Source of the DNA: Gaiellasilicea sp963749515
GTDB taxonomy: Bacteria > Actinomycetota > Thermoleophilia > Gaiellales > Gaiellaceae
Assembly (NCBI GenBank): GCA_963749515.1
Contig: CAVVMR010000010.1
Coordinates: 496,001-560,000 of the forward strand
Reading direction: 5' to 3'
Length of the DNA stretch: 64,000 nt
Shown piece by piece: positions 50,208 to 59,339 of this stretch. A model generated the notes under the pieces. It had not been told where the DNA came from. It worked only from the letters and a program-made list of their open reading frames with translations, and searched no databases. Within the stretch, counting starts at the first letter, position 1; each line of letters opens with the position of its first letter. A program made the translations under genes and the position numbers.

Positions 50208-51338
50208 ATGACCGGGATCGGGGCAGCCGTCGTCGGCACGGGGTTCATCGGCGTCGTCCACGTCGAGGCCCTGCAGAGGATCGGGGTCGACGTGCGAGGC
50301 GTCGTCGGCTCTTCGCCCGAGCGCGCGCGCCAGAAGCCCGGTCTGCCGGAGGCGTACGAGAGCCTCGAGGCGATGCTGGCGGACGAAGGCGTGCAGGTCG
50401 TCCACTTGACCACGCCCAACCACCTTCACTACCCGCAGGTGAAGGCCGTCCTCGCAGCTGGCAAGCACGTCGTGTGCGAGAAGCCGCTGGCGATGACCTC
50501 CGACGAGTCCCGGGAGCTTCTCCGCCTCGCCGAGGAGAGCGGGCTCGTGCACTGCACGAACTACAACATCCGCTTCTATCCGATCCTGCACGAGGCACGT
50601 GACCGTGTTCGCCGTGGCGAGATCGGTCGCGTCTGGAACGCGCACGGCACCTACATCCAGGATTGGCTGCACCAGCCGACCGACTGGAACTGGCGGCTCG
50701 ATCCGGAGCTCGGCGGCTCGCTGCGTGCCGTCGCCGACATCGGCACGCACTGGTTCGACCTGACCGGCTGGATAACCGGTCGCCGCGTCGCGGCCGTCTT
50801 CGCGGATCTCTACACCGTCCATCCGGTGCGGCACGTCCCGACGGGACCCGTCGAGACGTATGCCGACGCCGGTGCAATCGAGCGCCGAGACCGGGAGATG
50901 GCGACCGAAGACATCGCCCACGTCCTTCTGCGCTACGAGGACGGCTCCCGCGGCCAGGTCACGATCTCGCAGGTGAGCGCGGGCCGGAAGAACTACGCCT
51001 CCTTCGAGGTGGACGGCTCGGAGGGCGCGCTCGCGTGGAGCTCCGAGCGGCACGAGGAGCTCTGGCTCGGCCACCGCGACCGGCCGAACGAGCAGCTCTT
51101 CCGCGACCCGGTGCTGATGAGGGGCCCTCTCCGCGGCGACTATCCGGCCGGCCACGCCGAGAGCTTCACGGACACCTTCAAGTACCTCTACCGCGCCGTG
51201 TACCGGGCAGTGGAGAATGGTGCGATGCCGGCCGAGCCCGATTTCCCGACCTTCGCCGACGGGCACGAGGAGATTCTGCTCTGTGACGCGATCGCGGAGT
51301 CTGCCGCCAAGGGCGCGTGGGTCGAGGTGGCGCGTTGA
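50208..51338 (+). CDS. Gfo/Idh/MocA-family oxidoreductase
   Basis: A 376-residue NAD(P)-dependent sugar or inositol-type dehydrogenase. The Rossmann GTGFIGVVHVEAL, the HLTTPNHLHYPQ segment, the family signature CEKPLAMT, and DIGTHWFDL are present. It is first in the plus-strand set 50208-53235 and overlaps the epimerase start (TTGA). TAGATT lies 9 nt before ATG and GGGGAGGG acts as Shine-Dalgarno. Confidence 0.9.
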   Translation: MTGIGAAVVGTGFIGVVHVEALQRIGVDVRGVVGSSPERARQKPGLPEAYESLEAMLADEGVQVVHLTTPNHLHYPQVKAVLAAGKHVVCEKPLAMTSDESRELLRLAEESGLVHCTNYNIRFYPILHEARDRVRRGEIGRVWNAHGTYIQDWLHQPTDWNWRLDPELGGSLRAVADIGTHWFDLTGWITGRRVAAVFADLYTVHPVRHVPTGPVETYADAGAIERRDREMATEDIAHVLLRYEDGSRGQVTISQVSAGRKNYASFEVDGSEGALAWSSERHEELWLGHRDRPNEQLFRDPVLMRGPLRGDYPAGHAESFTDTFKYLYRAVYRAVENGAMPAEPDFPTFADGHEEILLCDAIAESAAKGAWVEVAR

Positions 51339-52243
51339 AGCTCGGCCTCCTCACCGCGGCGTTCCCGGATCTGACGCTCGAGCAGGTCGCCGCGTGGGCG
51401 GCGGACGAGGGATTCGAGTCGCTCGAGATCGCGTGCTGGCCGGCGGGCGGGGGAGAGAGGCGCCGTTACGCGGGCGTCACCCACATCGACGTCGACTCGT
51501 TCGACCCTGCGGCCGTCCGCGACGTGCTCGACCGCCACGGCCTCGAGATTTCGTCGCTCGCGTACTACCCGAACAATCTCCACCCCGACGACACGCACCG
51601 GCGGGACGTGAACGGCCATCTACTGAGAGTTGTCGATGCGGCGCAGAAGCTCGGCGTCGAGGTCGTCGGCACGTTCGTCGGCAACGACAAGGACCGGCCG
51701 CTGACGGAGAACCTCGAGCGGTTCGGGCGCATCTGGCCCGACCTCGTCCGGCATGCCGGCGAGCGCGGCGTGAAGATCGCGATCGAGAACTGCCCGATGA
51801 TCTTCAGCGAGGACGAGTGGCCGGGCGGCAACAACCTCGCGTGGTCGCCGGCGATCTGGGAGCAGATGTTCACGACGATCCCGGACGAGAACTTCGGGTT
51901 GAACCTCGACCCCTCGCACCTCGTCTGGCTGATGATCGACCGCGAGCGGGCGGTCTACGACTTCGCCGACCGGATCTTCCACGTGCACGCGAAGGACCTG
52001 GAGGTCCGGCGCGACGGGCTCTACCGCCACGGCTCCTTCTCCAACGGGATCGGCTGGCAGGTGCCGCGGCTGCCCGGGCTCGGCGAGGTCGACTGGCGGC
52101 GGTTCGTCGCCGCGCTCTACGCGGTGGGGTACGACCGCTGGATCTCGATCGAGCACGAGGACCGGCGCTTCGAGGGCGACGAGGAGCTCGTCAAGCGCGG
52201 CTTCCTGATTGCGCGGAACGCGCTTCGCCCGCTGATCGTCTGA
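51335..52243 (+). CDS. Sugar phosphate isomerase/epimerase (AP_endonuc_2 TIM barrel)
   Basis: 302 residues from TTG 51335, which shares TTGA with the previous stop. The xylose-isomerase-like TIM barrel is shown by LGLLTAAFPDLTLEQVAAWA, AIENCPMIF, FGLNLDPSHLVW, RIFHVHAKD and WISIEHEDRRFEGDE, giving the metal-binding Glu/Asp/His set. Such enzymes act with Gfo/Idh partners on keto-sugars or inosose. Confidence 0.88.
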   Translation: MKLGLLTAAFPDLTLEQVAAWAADEGFESLEIACWPAGGGERRRYAGVTHIDVDSFDPAAVRDVLDRHGLEISSLAYYPNNLHPDDTHRRDVNGHLLRVVDAAQKLGVEVVGTFVGNDKDRPLTENLERFGRIWPDLVRHAGERGVKIAIENCPMIFSEDEWPGGNNLAWSPAIWEQMFTTIPDENFGLNLDPSHLVWLMIDRERAVYDFADRIFHVHAKDLEVRRDGLYRHGSFSNGIGWQVPRLPGLGEVDWRRFVAALYAVGYDRWISIEHEDRRFEGDEELVKRGFLIARNALRPLIV

Positions 52244-52245
52244 GC

Positions 52246-53235
52246 GTGCGGGACCTTCCGAGCGAGATCGAGACGAAAGCGGTCGTCGATGCCCTGGCGG
52301 ACGGCTGGGGCTTCGGCACCGACTCGATCGAGTACGCGGCCGTCGGGGCGGGGAGCTACCACTGGGTCGCGAGCGACACCTCCGGGACGCGGCGGTTTGT
52401 CACGGTGGACGACCTCGACCAGAAGAAGTGGCTCGGGGAGACACGCGACGCCGCCTGCGAGGCTCTCGGCCGCGCCTTCGACACGGCCGGCGCGCTCCGG
52501 CTGGCCGGCCTGGAGTTCGTCGTCGCGCCGATCGCCACGAGCGCCGGTGAGTCGCTCCATCGAGTCGGGCAGCGGCACACGGTTGCGCTGTTCCCGTTCG
52601 TCGAGGGGCACGCCGGCCGCTGGGGCCCGTACGAGCCAGGCGCCCGCGCCGCCGTCGTCTCGATGCTCGCCGAGCTGCACCGCGCGACGCCGGCGGCGGG
52701 CTCAGTCCGCCACGCCGGGCTCGAGCTCGCCGGGCGCGGCCGTCTCGAGGCGGCGCTGCGAGAGCTGAACGAGCCGTGGTCGGGCGGACCGCTCTCCGAG
52801 CCGGCACGGCAGGCGTTTTCGAAGCACGCCCTGGATCTCGTCGAGTTCCTGTCGGTCGCAGACCGGCTTGCCACCGGCGTCGAGAGGCGGGGAGGCACCT
52901 GGGTGGTCACGCACGGCGAGCCGCATGCCGGCAACCTGATGCGTGCCGCTACGGGCCATCTGCTCGTCGACTGGGATACGGTGGCGCTGGCGCCGCCCGA
53001 GCGGGATCTGTGGTGGCTCGCGGACGAGACCGGCGACATCGCGGCCTACGCCGAGCTGACCGGCCACGAGGTCGACGGCGAGGCGGTGGACTTCTTCCGG
53101 CTGGCGTGGGATCTCAACGACGTCGCGGAGTACCTCAGCGTCCTCCGCTCACCTCACGTCGAGAACGAGGACACGCTCGACGCGTACGAGGGCGTGACGC
53201 GGTGCATGCCCAGCCGCGAGTGGCTGCCTAGCTGA
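52246..53235 (+). CDS. Aminoglycoside-phosphotransferase-fold kinase
   Basis: 329 residues. The catalytic loop THGEPHAGNLM (HGEPHAGN 223-230) and metal-binding LLVDWDTVALAPPERDLWWL are the APH-type motifs (the usual HGD is HGE here). Placement directly behind the epimerase suggests a small-molecule kinase, for example for a sugar or cyclitol, not drug resistance. The start is GTG 52246. It overlaps the convergent oxidoreductase by 8 bp. Confidence 0.85.
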   Translation: MRDLPSEIETKAVVDALADGWGFGTDSIEYAAVGAGSYHWVASDTSGTRRFVTVDDLDQKKWLGETRDAACEALGRAFDTAGALRLAGLEFVVAPIATSAGESLHRVGQRHTVALFPFVEGHAGRWGPYEPGARAAVVSMLAELHRATPAAGSVRHAGLELAGRGRLEAALRELNEPWSGGPLSEPARQAFSKHALDLVEFLSVADRLATGVERRGGTWVVTHGEPHAGNLMRAATGHLLVDWDTVALAPPERDLWWLADETGDIAAYAELTGHEVDGEAVDFFRLAWDLNDVAEYLSVLRSPHVENEDTLDAYEGVTRCMPSREWLPS

Positions 53236-54421
53236 CGACGTCGACGAACTCGCCCGTGGCCTCGTCCTTCAGGATCAGCTTCGAGCGGCCGTCGGGCATC
53301 TTCTCCTCCTTGATCACCGTCTTGCCGTCGTGCTCGCGCCGCGTGCGCTCGATCCGCGGGACGCCTGCGCCGCGCCAGTCCTCGAGCTGCACCGCCTCCC
53401 ATTGGCGCGTCTCCGCCGAGCGGTAGCAGGCGTCGATGATCGCGTTCACGACGTAGCCGTCGTAGAAGGTCTCGCGCGGCGCCTGGCCGGAATCGATCGC
53501 GTCGAACATGTCCGTGAACATGTCGACGTAGCCGAGCTCAGCGACCTCGTCGCCGACCGGGAAGAGCCAGCCGCTCTCGCTCTCCGACTTCTCGGCCACG
53601 TACCCGTCGCCGGCGCCGGACGTGAAGATCTCGAAGCCGGTGCGGAGGAAGTGGTTCGCCCAGATCGTCCCCTCGGTGCCGGCCACCTCGTCGCGCAGGT
53701 CCATCCCGCCGCGGAAGGTCCAGCTGACCTCGAACTGGCCCATTGCGCCGCTCTCGAACCGGATCAGCGCGATCGCGTTGTCCTCGGCCTCGATCGGGTG
53801 GACGAGCGTGTCCGTCCAGCACATCACCTCGAGGGGCCGGTTCTCCTTGCCCATGTACGAGCGGATGATCTCGATGCAATGGCAGCCGAGATCGACGATC
53901 GGGCCGCCACCTGCCTGCGCGGCGTCCCAGAACCAGGCGCTGTGCGGACCGGGGTGCGTCTCCCGCGACCGCGCCCACAGCACGTCGCCGATCTGCCCCG
54001 CGTGCACGGCGGCGACCGCCTTCAGCGTCTTCGGCGTGTAGACGAGGTCCTCGAGGTAGCCGCCGAACACCCCGGCGCGCTCGACCGTGTCGAGCATCCG
54101 CTTCGCCTCCGCTGCGGTCCGGGCGAGCGGCTTCGTGCAGAGCACCGCCTTCCCGTGCTTCGCGCACAGCTCGACCGCCTCCTCGTGCAGCTGGTTCGGG
54201 AGCCCGATCACGACGGTGTCCGTCTCCGGATGGGCGATCGCCTGCTCGAGGTCCGTCGTCCACTCCGGGACGCCGTTGTCCGCGCAGAACGACTTCGCCC
54301 GTTCCTCCGAGCGCGAGTAGACGACGTGCACGCGGTCGCGGTTCCGCTGCCCGTGCAGCGTTCTGGTGTAGAAGAGGCCGATGAGACCCGTGCCCAGCAT
54401 GCTCACCCTGTGGCCGACCAC
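53228..54421 (-). CDS. Gfo/Idh/MocA-family oxidoreductase
   Basis: A 397-residue second paralogue with LGTGLIGLFYTRTL, VIGLPNQLHEEA, the CTKPLART form of the family signature (Thr instead of Glu before Lys-Pro), and DLGCHCIEIIRSYMG. The C-terminal ~50 residues (REHDGKTVIKEEKMPDG) are an unusual charged extension. GTG 54421. It faces the SIS gene across 6 bp, so the two promoters must overlap the coding regions. Confidence 0.88.
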   Translation of the reverse strand: MVGHRVSMLGTGLIGLFYTRTLHGQRNRDRVHVVYSRSEERAKSFCADNGVPEWTTDLEQAIAHPETDTVVIGLPNQLHEEAVELCAKHGKAVLCTKPLARTAAEAKRMLDTVERAGVFGGYLEDLVYTPKTLKAVAAVHAGQIGDVLWARSRETHPGPHSAWFWDAAQAGGGPIVDLGCHCIEIIRSYMGKENRPLEVMCWTDTLVHPIEAEDNAIALIRFESGAMGQFEVSWTFRGGMDLRDEVAGTEGTIWANHFLRTGFEIFTSGAGDGYVAEKSESESGWLFPVGDEVAELGYVDMFTDMFDAIDSGQAPRETFYDGYVVNAIIDACYRSAETRQWEAVQLEDWRGAGVPRIERTRREHDGKTVIKEEKMPDGRSKLILKDEATGEFVDVVS

Positions 54422-54427
54422 CGTTCA

Positions 54428-55258
54428 GTGACCTCCTCGTTCGACGACGACGTGAGCACGGAGCCTACGCGGTACTTCGCGGCCGCCAAAGACCTGCTCG
54501 ACCGGCTCGAAAGCCAGAGCGAGCCCATCGCTCGGGCCGCCACGCTCTGTGCCGACGCGATCGCCGCGGACGGGCTCGTCCATCTCTTCGGGACCGGGCA
54601 CTCCCGCATCCCCGTCGAGGAGATGTTCCCGCGCTACGGCTCCTACCCGGGCTTCCATCCGATCGTGGAGCTCTCGATGACCTTCCACACGCAGGTCGTC
54701 GGCGCAAACGGTCAGCGCCAGGCGATGTTCATCGAGCGCGTCGAAGGGCTCGCCGAGACGATCCTCGCCAACTTCGAGCTGGGGCCGCCGGACGTGATGA
54801 TCGTCTTCAGCGCCGGCGGGCTGAGCGCCGTGCCGATCGAGATCGCGATCGGTGCGAAGGCCCGCGGACTGCCGGTCGTCGCCGTGACGTCGGTCGCGCA
54901 GTCGCTCGCGGTCGAGCCGACGCACCCGACGGGAACGCGGCTGCTCGATCACGCCGATGTCGTCCTCGACCTCTGCACGCCTCCGGGCGACGCGATGGTC
55001 GTGCTCGAGGGCACCGCGACACCGGTGGGGCCGGGCTCGACGATCGCCGCGGTCGCGCTGGTGAACGAGATCAAGGTGCAGACAGCGGCTCTGCTACTCG
55101 AGCGAGGTGCGCTGCCGCCGGTGCTGACGAGCGCCGCCGTCGTCGGTCCGGACGAGTCGCGCCGCCTCTTCGACGCCGCCTATGCCGAGCATGCGCGCCG
55201 CGCGAGCCGAGCGCTACGGGGCGCCGGCGGGCGTACCGGCGCCGAGCCACCGCGGTAG
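54428..55258 (+). CDS. SIS-domain sugar isomerase (UPF0309-like)
   Basis: A 276-residue phosphosugar-binding SIS domain: HLFGTGHSRIPVEEMFPRYG, MIVFSAGGLSAVPIEIA and PVVAVTSVAQS. It is related to sugar isomerase domains of the UPF0309 type, probably acting on a phosphorylated (amino)sugar. GTG 54428 is the first start; GTG 54452 is also possible. Its end overlaps the ROK regulator by 45 bp, tail to tail. Confidence 0.82.
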   Translation: MTSSFDDDVSTEPTRYFAAAKDLLDRLESQSEPIARAATLCADAIAADGLVHLFGTGHSRIPVEEMFPRYGSYPGFHPIVELSMTFHTQVVGANGQRQAMFIERVEGLAETILANFELGPPDVMIVFSAGGLSAVPIEIAIGAKARGLPVVAVTSVAQSLAVEPTHPTGTRLLDHADVVLDLCTPPGDAMVVLEGTATPVGPGSTIAAVALVNEIKVQTAALLLERGALPPVLTSAAVVGPDESRRLFDAAYAEHARRASRALRGAGGRTGAEPPR

Positions 55259-56536
55259 GTACTCCTGCGCGAAGAGCTCGTTCGCGACCATCGTCGCGGC
55301 GCCGATCACCCCGGCGTGCCCGTCGAGCTCCGACCGCCGCACGATCAGGTCGCGGGTCGCGAGCGGGAGTGAGCGCCGGTAGATCGTCTGGCGAATCGTC
55401 GCAAGCAGCTGGTCGCCCGAGCCGGAGACGCCGCCGCCGATCACGATCAACGACGGATTGAAGAAGTTGACGATGCCGGTCAGCATCTGTCCGATCAACC
55501 GGCCTGCTTCCGTCATCAGCTCGACGCTGGTGCGGTCGCCGTGCGTCGAGGCGAACGCGACGTCGGCCGCCTCGAGAACCCCCTTCTCGTCGAGCATCGC
55601 GCGAAGGGTCTCGCTCCGGCCCTCGAGCGCGGCCGCCTTCGCATCGCGTGCGAGGGCCGCGCCGCCTGCGAACGCTTCGAGACAGCCGTTCATGCCGCAG
55701 CGGCAGATCACCTCGCGGTCGCCGGCCTGCACGTGGATGTGGCCGACGTCGCCCGCCGAGCCCTGGGCTCCGCGATGGATCCGGCCGTCCACGACGATGC
55801 CCGCGCCGATCCCGGTGCCGATCTTGACGAACACGAAGTTCTTGACGCCGCGGCCGCAGCCGGCCTCGAGCTCACCGAGCGCCATCACGTTCACGTCGTT
55901 GTCGACCCAGACGGGCACGTTGCGATCGGCGAAGCGCTCGCGCAGCCGGTAGCCGTCCCAGCCGGGCATGATCGGCGGCGAGATCGGGCGGCCCGATTCG
56001 AACTCGACTGGCCCCGGGACACCGATTCCGATTCCCCAGAGGCTCCCGGGCAGAGCACCGGCGTCCTGCACGCACTTGTCGAAGAGGCGCTCGACGCGAG
56101 TCAGGACTGCGTCAGGCCCTGCCGAGATGTCGGACGGCTCGGCACGGTGGACGAGCACCTCGCCCGAAAGATCGGCGAGCGCGACGTCGGTGCTCGTGGC
56201 GCCGAGGTCGGCAACGAGCAGGTAGCCCGCGTCGGCGCGAAAGCGAAGCAGCCGAGGCGCGCGGCCTCCGGTCGAAGGACCGAGCCCGTCCTCGGCGATC
56301 AGGCCATAGGCGAGGAGCGAGTCGACGTGTTGGGTGACGACCGACCGGCCGAGCCCGGTCGCCTCCACGAGTCGGGCCCGGGACGACTCACCGTGAGCGC
56401 GAACGTGCTCGAGCACCGCCACGAGCCCATCCGGCGGGGCCGCGCCGGTTGCCGGGGGTCGCGTCGTCGAAGGCTGCTTGCGGGCACGCGTGGCCACTTC
56501 CGCGCCGATTGTAGGCACATCTGCTGAGATCGACAA
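55214..56536 (-). CDS. ROK-family transcriptional repressor
   Basis: 440 residues: N-terminal winged helix (about 38-95, LEHVRAHGESSRARLVEATGLGRSVVTQHVDSL split in two helices) plus a ROK sugar-binding domain with VADLGATSTDVAL, WVDNDVNVMALGE, GTGIGAGIVVDG and the zinc motif CRCGMNGC. It is the probable local repressor of the divergent ABC importer. TTG 56536 is the first start, with GTG 56518 as an alternative. The operator candidate is the palindrome at 56562. Confidence 0.88.
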   Translation of the reverse strand: MSISADVPTIGAEVATRARKQPSTTRPPATGAAPPDGLVAVLEHVRAHGESSRARLVEATGLGRSVVTQHVDSLLAYGLIAEDGLGPSTGGRAPRLLRFRADAGYLLVADLGATSTDVALADLSGEVLVHRAEPSDISAGPDAVLTRVERLFDKCVQDAGALPGSLWGIGIGVPGPVEFESGRPISPPIMPGWDGYRLRERFADRNVPVWVDNDVNVMALGELEAGCGRGVKNFVFVKIGTGIGAGIVVDGRIHRGAQGSAGDVGHIHVQAGDREVICRCGMNGCLEAFAGGAALARDAKAAALEGRSETLRAMLDEKGVLEAADVAFASTHGDRTSVELMTEAGRLIGQMLTGIVNFFNPSLIVIGGGVSGSGDQLLATIRQTIYRRSLPLATRDLIVRRSELDGHAGVIGAATMVANELFAQEYLPRWLGAGTPAGAP

Positions 56537-56545
56537 GACTTCTCT

Positions 56546-56575
56546 TGAAAACTGGCAAAAGACCCTGTAGGGTCG
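56546..56575 (+). promoter_or_regulatory. Promoter of the ABC importer with palindromic operator
   Basis: TTGAAA (56546-56551), 17 bp, TAGGGT (56569-56574). The inverted repeat GACCCT-GT-AGGGTC (56562-56575) covers the -10, so a repressor bound there would block polymerase. The adjacent ROK regulator is the natural candidate. Confidence 0.65.
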
Positions 56576-56654
56576 CGCGCAGTGGCACAGCCGCGATGTA
56601 CGGCGCGATAATCGTCGTAGACCGGTTCGCAGTCTCCAGGAGAGGGAGGAACGA

Positions 56655-57716
56655 ATGAGGTTTCACAGGATTCGCGGGCGTATCGGCGCTCCGCTTGTAG
56701 CACTCGTGACCGTGGCAGCGATCGCGGTCATGGGAATCGTGAGCACGGCCAGCGCGAAACCGGCGGCGCCCGGGAAATACGTTCTCGGCGTGAGCAACAC
56801 CCTCGTCGGCAACGGCTGGCGCGAGGAGATGATCTGCGCGGTCAAGGCGCAGGCACTCGCGAGTGGCAAGGTCTCGAAGGTCATCGTCGCCAACCGCAAC
56901 GGCGGCCCGGCGGAGCAGATCGCCGACATCCGCAACCTGATCTCGGCGGGTGCGAACGCGATCATCATCAACCCGTCGAGCGCGAGCGCGCTCAACTCGG
57001 TCGTCGCACAGGCGGCCGCACGCGGCGTGAGGATCGTCTCGGTCGACCAGCGGATCACCGCGCCGCAGGCCTACAACGTGACCAACGACCAGGTCGCGTA
57101 CGGGCGGCTCGGAGCCGAGTGGCTGTTCAAGAAGCTCGGCGGCAAGGGGAACGTCGTCGAGATGCGCGGCATCGCCGGCGTCCCGGCGGACACCGACCGC
57201 CACACGGGCTTCCAGCAGGCGCTGAAGAAGTACCCGGGGATCAAGGTCGTCAAGCGGACGTTCACCGGCTGGTCGTTTGCACCGGGCGGCAAGCAGATGC
57301 TTGACATCCTGAACTCGGGCGTGCAGGTCGACGGCGTCTGGACGTCGGGGATCGACTACACGGTCGTCAACGCGTTCAAGACGGCAGGGAAGCCGTACGT
57401 GCCCGTCGTCGGCGCTGACAACAACGAGTTCCTCCGCCAGATGATCGCCCTGAATCCCAAGTTCCAGGGCAGCGCGGTCACGAACCCGGCCACGATCGGC
57501 GGCGTTGGTGCCGCAGTCGCAATTCGTGTGCTCGACGGCGGGACCGTGAAGAAGTGGGTCAAGCTGACACCGCAGGTCTGGGACATGAAGACCTCGGCGA
57601 AGACGATCAAGTCGTACTACTCGAAGAAGCGGCCACCGACGTACAGCTCGCAGCTGTTCATCAAGCCGTGGACGACGTACACGGCCGCGCAGCTCACCGG
57701 CTGCAAGGGGCCGTAG
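56655..57716 (+). CDS. Sugar ABC transporter substrate-binding protein
   Basis: A 353-residue periplasmic-binding-protein type 1 (Peripla_BP_4) protein. The signal peptide ends near VSTASA (about residue 34) with no lipobox cysteine, so it is not a typical lipoprotein and may be exported another way. The fold shows VLGVSNTLVGNGWREEM, IRNLISAGANAIIINPSS and VDGVWTSGIDYT. AGGGAGGA lies 4 nt before ATG 56655. It is first in the operon with the ATPase and two permeases. Confidence 0.9.
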   Translation: MRFHRIRGRIGAPLVALVTVAAIAVMGIVSTASAKPAAPGKYVLGVSNTLVGNGWREEMICAVKAQALASGKVSKVIVANRNGGPAEQIADIRNLISAGANAIIINPSSASALNSVVAQAAARGVRIVSVDQRITAPQAYNVTNDQVAYGRLGAEWLFKKLGGKGNVVEMRGIAGVPADTDRHTGFQQALKKYPGIKVVKRTFTGWSFAPGGKQMLDILNSGVQVDGVWTSGIDYTVVNAFKTAGKPYVPVVGADNNEFLRQMIALNPKFQGSAVTNPATIGGVGAAVAIRVLDGGTVKKWVKLTPQVWDMKTSAKTIKSYYSKKRPPTYSSQLFIKPWTTYTAAQLTGCKGP

Positions 57717-57727
57717 GCGAGACCACG

Positions 57728-57760
57728 AGGGGTGGGGCGCCGGACCGGCGCCCCACCCCT
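57728..57760 (+). terminator. Very strong stem-loop between binding-protein and ATPase genes
   Basis: AGGGGTGGGGCGCCGG and CCGGCGCCCCACCCCT around a single A (57728-57760), 16 bp per arm. It sits 12 bp after the stop of the binding-protein gene and 12 bp before the ATPase ATG. No T-tract follows, so it may be a partial terminator or 3' protecting stem that keeps the binding-protein mRNA in excess. Confidence 0.6.
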
Positions 57761-57772
57761 CAGAATGCGCCG

Positions 57773-59251
57773 ATGAGCCTTCTGGCCGCACGCGAGGTGT
57801 CGAAGCGCTACGGCCCGGTGGTCGCGCTTCGATCGGCGACGCTCGTCGTCGAGCCGGGTGAGATCCACGCTCTGCTCGGCGCGAACGGTGCGGGCAAGAG
57901 CACGCTGGTCAAGGTGCTGACCGGCGTGATCCGGCCGGACGCCGGCACGATTCGCGTGAACGGCACCGAGACTCGTGTGTCCTCGCCCGCGCAGGCAGCG
58001 CACATCGGACTGGCGCCGGTCTTTCAGGATCCCGCGCTCGTGCCCGACCTGACCGTCGCGCAGAATCTCCGGCTCACGGGCACCCCCGTCGAGGCGGTGC
58101 GACGGCACCTGCACGACCTCGATCTCGACATCGACTTCAGCGAGCAGGTGCTGGATGTGCCGCTGCCGATGCAGCGGATGCTCGATCTCGCGCGCGCGCT
58201 CGCGCGCGATCCGCAGCTCCTGATCCTCGACGAGATCACGGCTGCGCTGCCTTCGGATCTCGCAGAGCGGGTCTTCACCGTGATGCAGGCCCAGAAGGAG
58301 CGTGGGCGCTCGTCCCTGTTCATCACGCACCGCCTGCGCGAGGTGATCGCCCACTGCGATCGCGCGACCGTCCTCCGGGACGGCGGTGACGTCGGCACGC
58401 TCGTGCCCAGCGAGGGCGGCGAGGAGAAGATCGTCGAGTTCATGCTCGGCGCTGAGGTCGCACAGGCAGCCGGGACGGCCGAGGCGACGGCGCCACGGGA
58501 GCGGATCGAGCTCGAGGCCGAAGGCCCGACCGCGCTCGAGGTCCGTGGCCTGCGGGTCGGCGAGACGCTGAGCGACGTCGGGTTTTCGCTACGGCCCGGC
58601 GAGATTCTCGGGATCGCGGCACTCGAGGCACAGGGCCAGGACGAGCTCTTCGACGTGCTCTCCGGACAGCGACGTCCGACCGAGGGAGAGGTGCTCGTGG
58701 GAGGCAAGCCCTTGCGTGCGCGGCACCCCTACGACGCGATCCGGGCCGGCGTCGTGCTCATCCCCGCCGACCGCCTGCAGGCACTGCTGCCGCAGCGATC
58801 GGTAGCGGAGAACATCGCCGTGCCGCGATTCAACAGTGCGTCCCGGTGGGGGCCGGTCGGCATCCGGGCGGAGCGCCGGCGTGTCGGCGCAGCGATCGAG
58901 GCGCTCTCGATCGACACACGTGCGCAGCGCCAGGTCAGCCGGCTCTCGGGAGGCAACCAGCAAAAGGTCACGATCGCGCGGTGGCTCGCGAACGGTTTCC
59001 AGACGCTCCTCTGCTTCGATCCGACGCGGGGGATCGACGTCGGCACGAAGCGCCAGATCTACGCGCTCCTCCGGCAGCTCGCCGGGGACGGCGCCGCCGT
59101 GCTGCTGTTCACGAGTGAGCTGGCCGAGATCCCGCTCGTCTGCGACCGCGTCGTCTGCCTCTACGGAGGGCGTGTGACCGCCGAACTCGATGCGGCCGGC
59201 GCGGACGAGGCGACGCTGCTGAAGTCGATGCACGGGCTGGAGGCCGCATGA
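57773..59251 (+). CDS. Sugar ABC transporter ATPase, two-domain (RbsA/MglA type)
   Basis: 492 residues with two ATPase halves. The first has an intact Walker A GANGAGKST (36-44) and Walker B LLILDE, but a degenerate signature (LPMQRML instead of LSGGQ). The second has LSGGNQQKVTIARWL (near 390), but its P-loop is degenerate (ALEAQGQDEL) and its Walker B reads LLCFDPTRGID without the usual Asp-Glu pair. This asymmetric pattern is partly usual for sugar ABC ATPases. The start is ATG 57773. A hairpin spans its stop codon. Confidence 0.9.
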   Translation: MSLLAAREVSKRYGPVVALRSATLVVEPGEIHALLGANGAGKSTLVKVLTGVIRPDAGTIRVNGTETRVSSPAQAAHIGLAPVFQDPALVPDLTVAQNLRLTGTPVEAVRRHLHDLDLDIDFSEQVLDVPLPMQRMLDLARALARDPQLLILDEITAALPSDLAERVFTVMQAQKERGRSSLFITHRLREVIAHCDRATVLRDGGDVGTLVPSEGGEEKIVEFMLGAEVAQAAGTAEATAPRERIELEAEGPTALEVRGLRVGETLSDVGFSLRPGEILGIAALEAQGQDELFDVLSGQRRPTEGEVLVGGKPLRARHPYDAIRAGVVLIPADRLQALLPQRSVAENIAVPRFNSASRWGPVGIRAERRRVGAAIEALSIDTRAQRQVSRLSGGNQQKVTIARWLANGFQTLLCFDPTRGIDVGTKRQIYALLRQLAGDGAAVLLFTSELAEIPLVCDRVVCLYGGRVTAELDAAGADEATLLKSMHGLEAA

Positions 59252-59266
59252 CGAGGTCATGCGGCC
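59242..59266 (+). repeat. Perfect hairpin over the ATPase stop codon
   Basis: GGCCGCATGAC-GAG-GTCATGCGGCC, 11-bp stem with 3-nt loop, includes the TGA stop (59249-59251). It could slow 3' exonucleases or termination; it is unrelated in sequence to the G-rich palindromes that follow. Confidence 0.6.
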
Positions 59267-59276
59267 AGGAAGGGGC

Positions 59277-59302
59277 TCGGGGGAACCGACGGGTTCCCCC
59301 GA
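59277..59302 (+). repeat. G-rich palindromic repeat, copy A
   Basis: TCGGGGGAACC-GACG-GGTTCCCCCGA, 11-bp perfect stem. It shares the GGGGCTCG...GGGGGAACC core with copies B, C and D. Confidence 0.7.
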
Positions 59303-59339
59303 AAGGGTGCGCCGGTGCGGAGCATCGGCGGCAGCGCGC

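Noticed and set aside
52246..53235. Aminoglycoside resistance gene
   Set aside because: The APH fold is shared by many small-molecule kinases; the sugar-locus context makes resistance unlikely.
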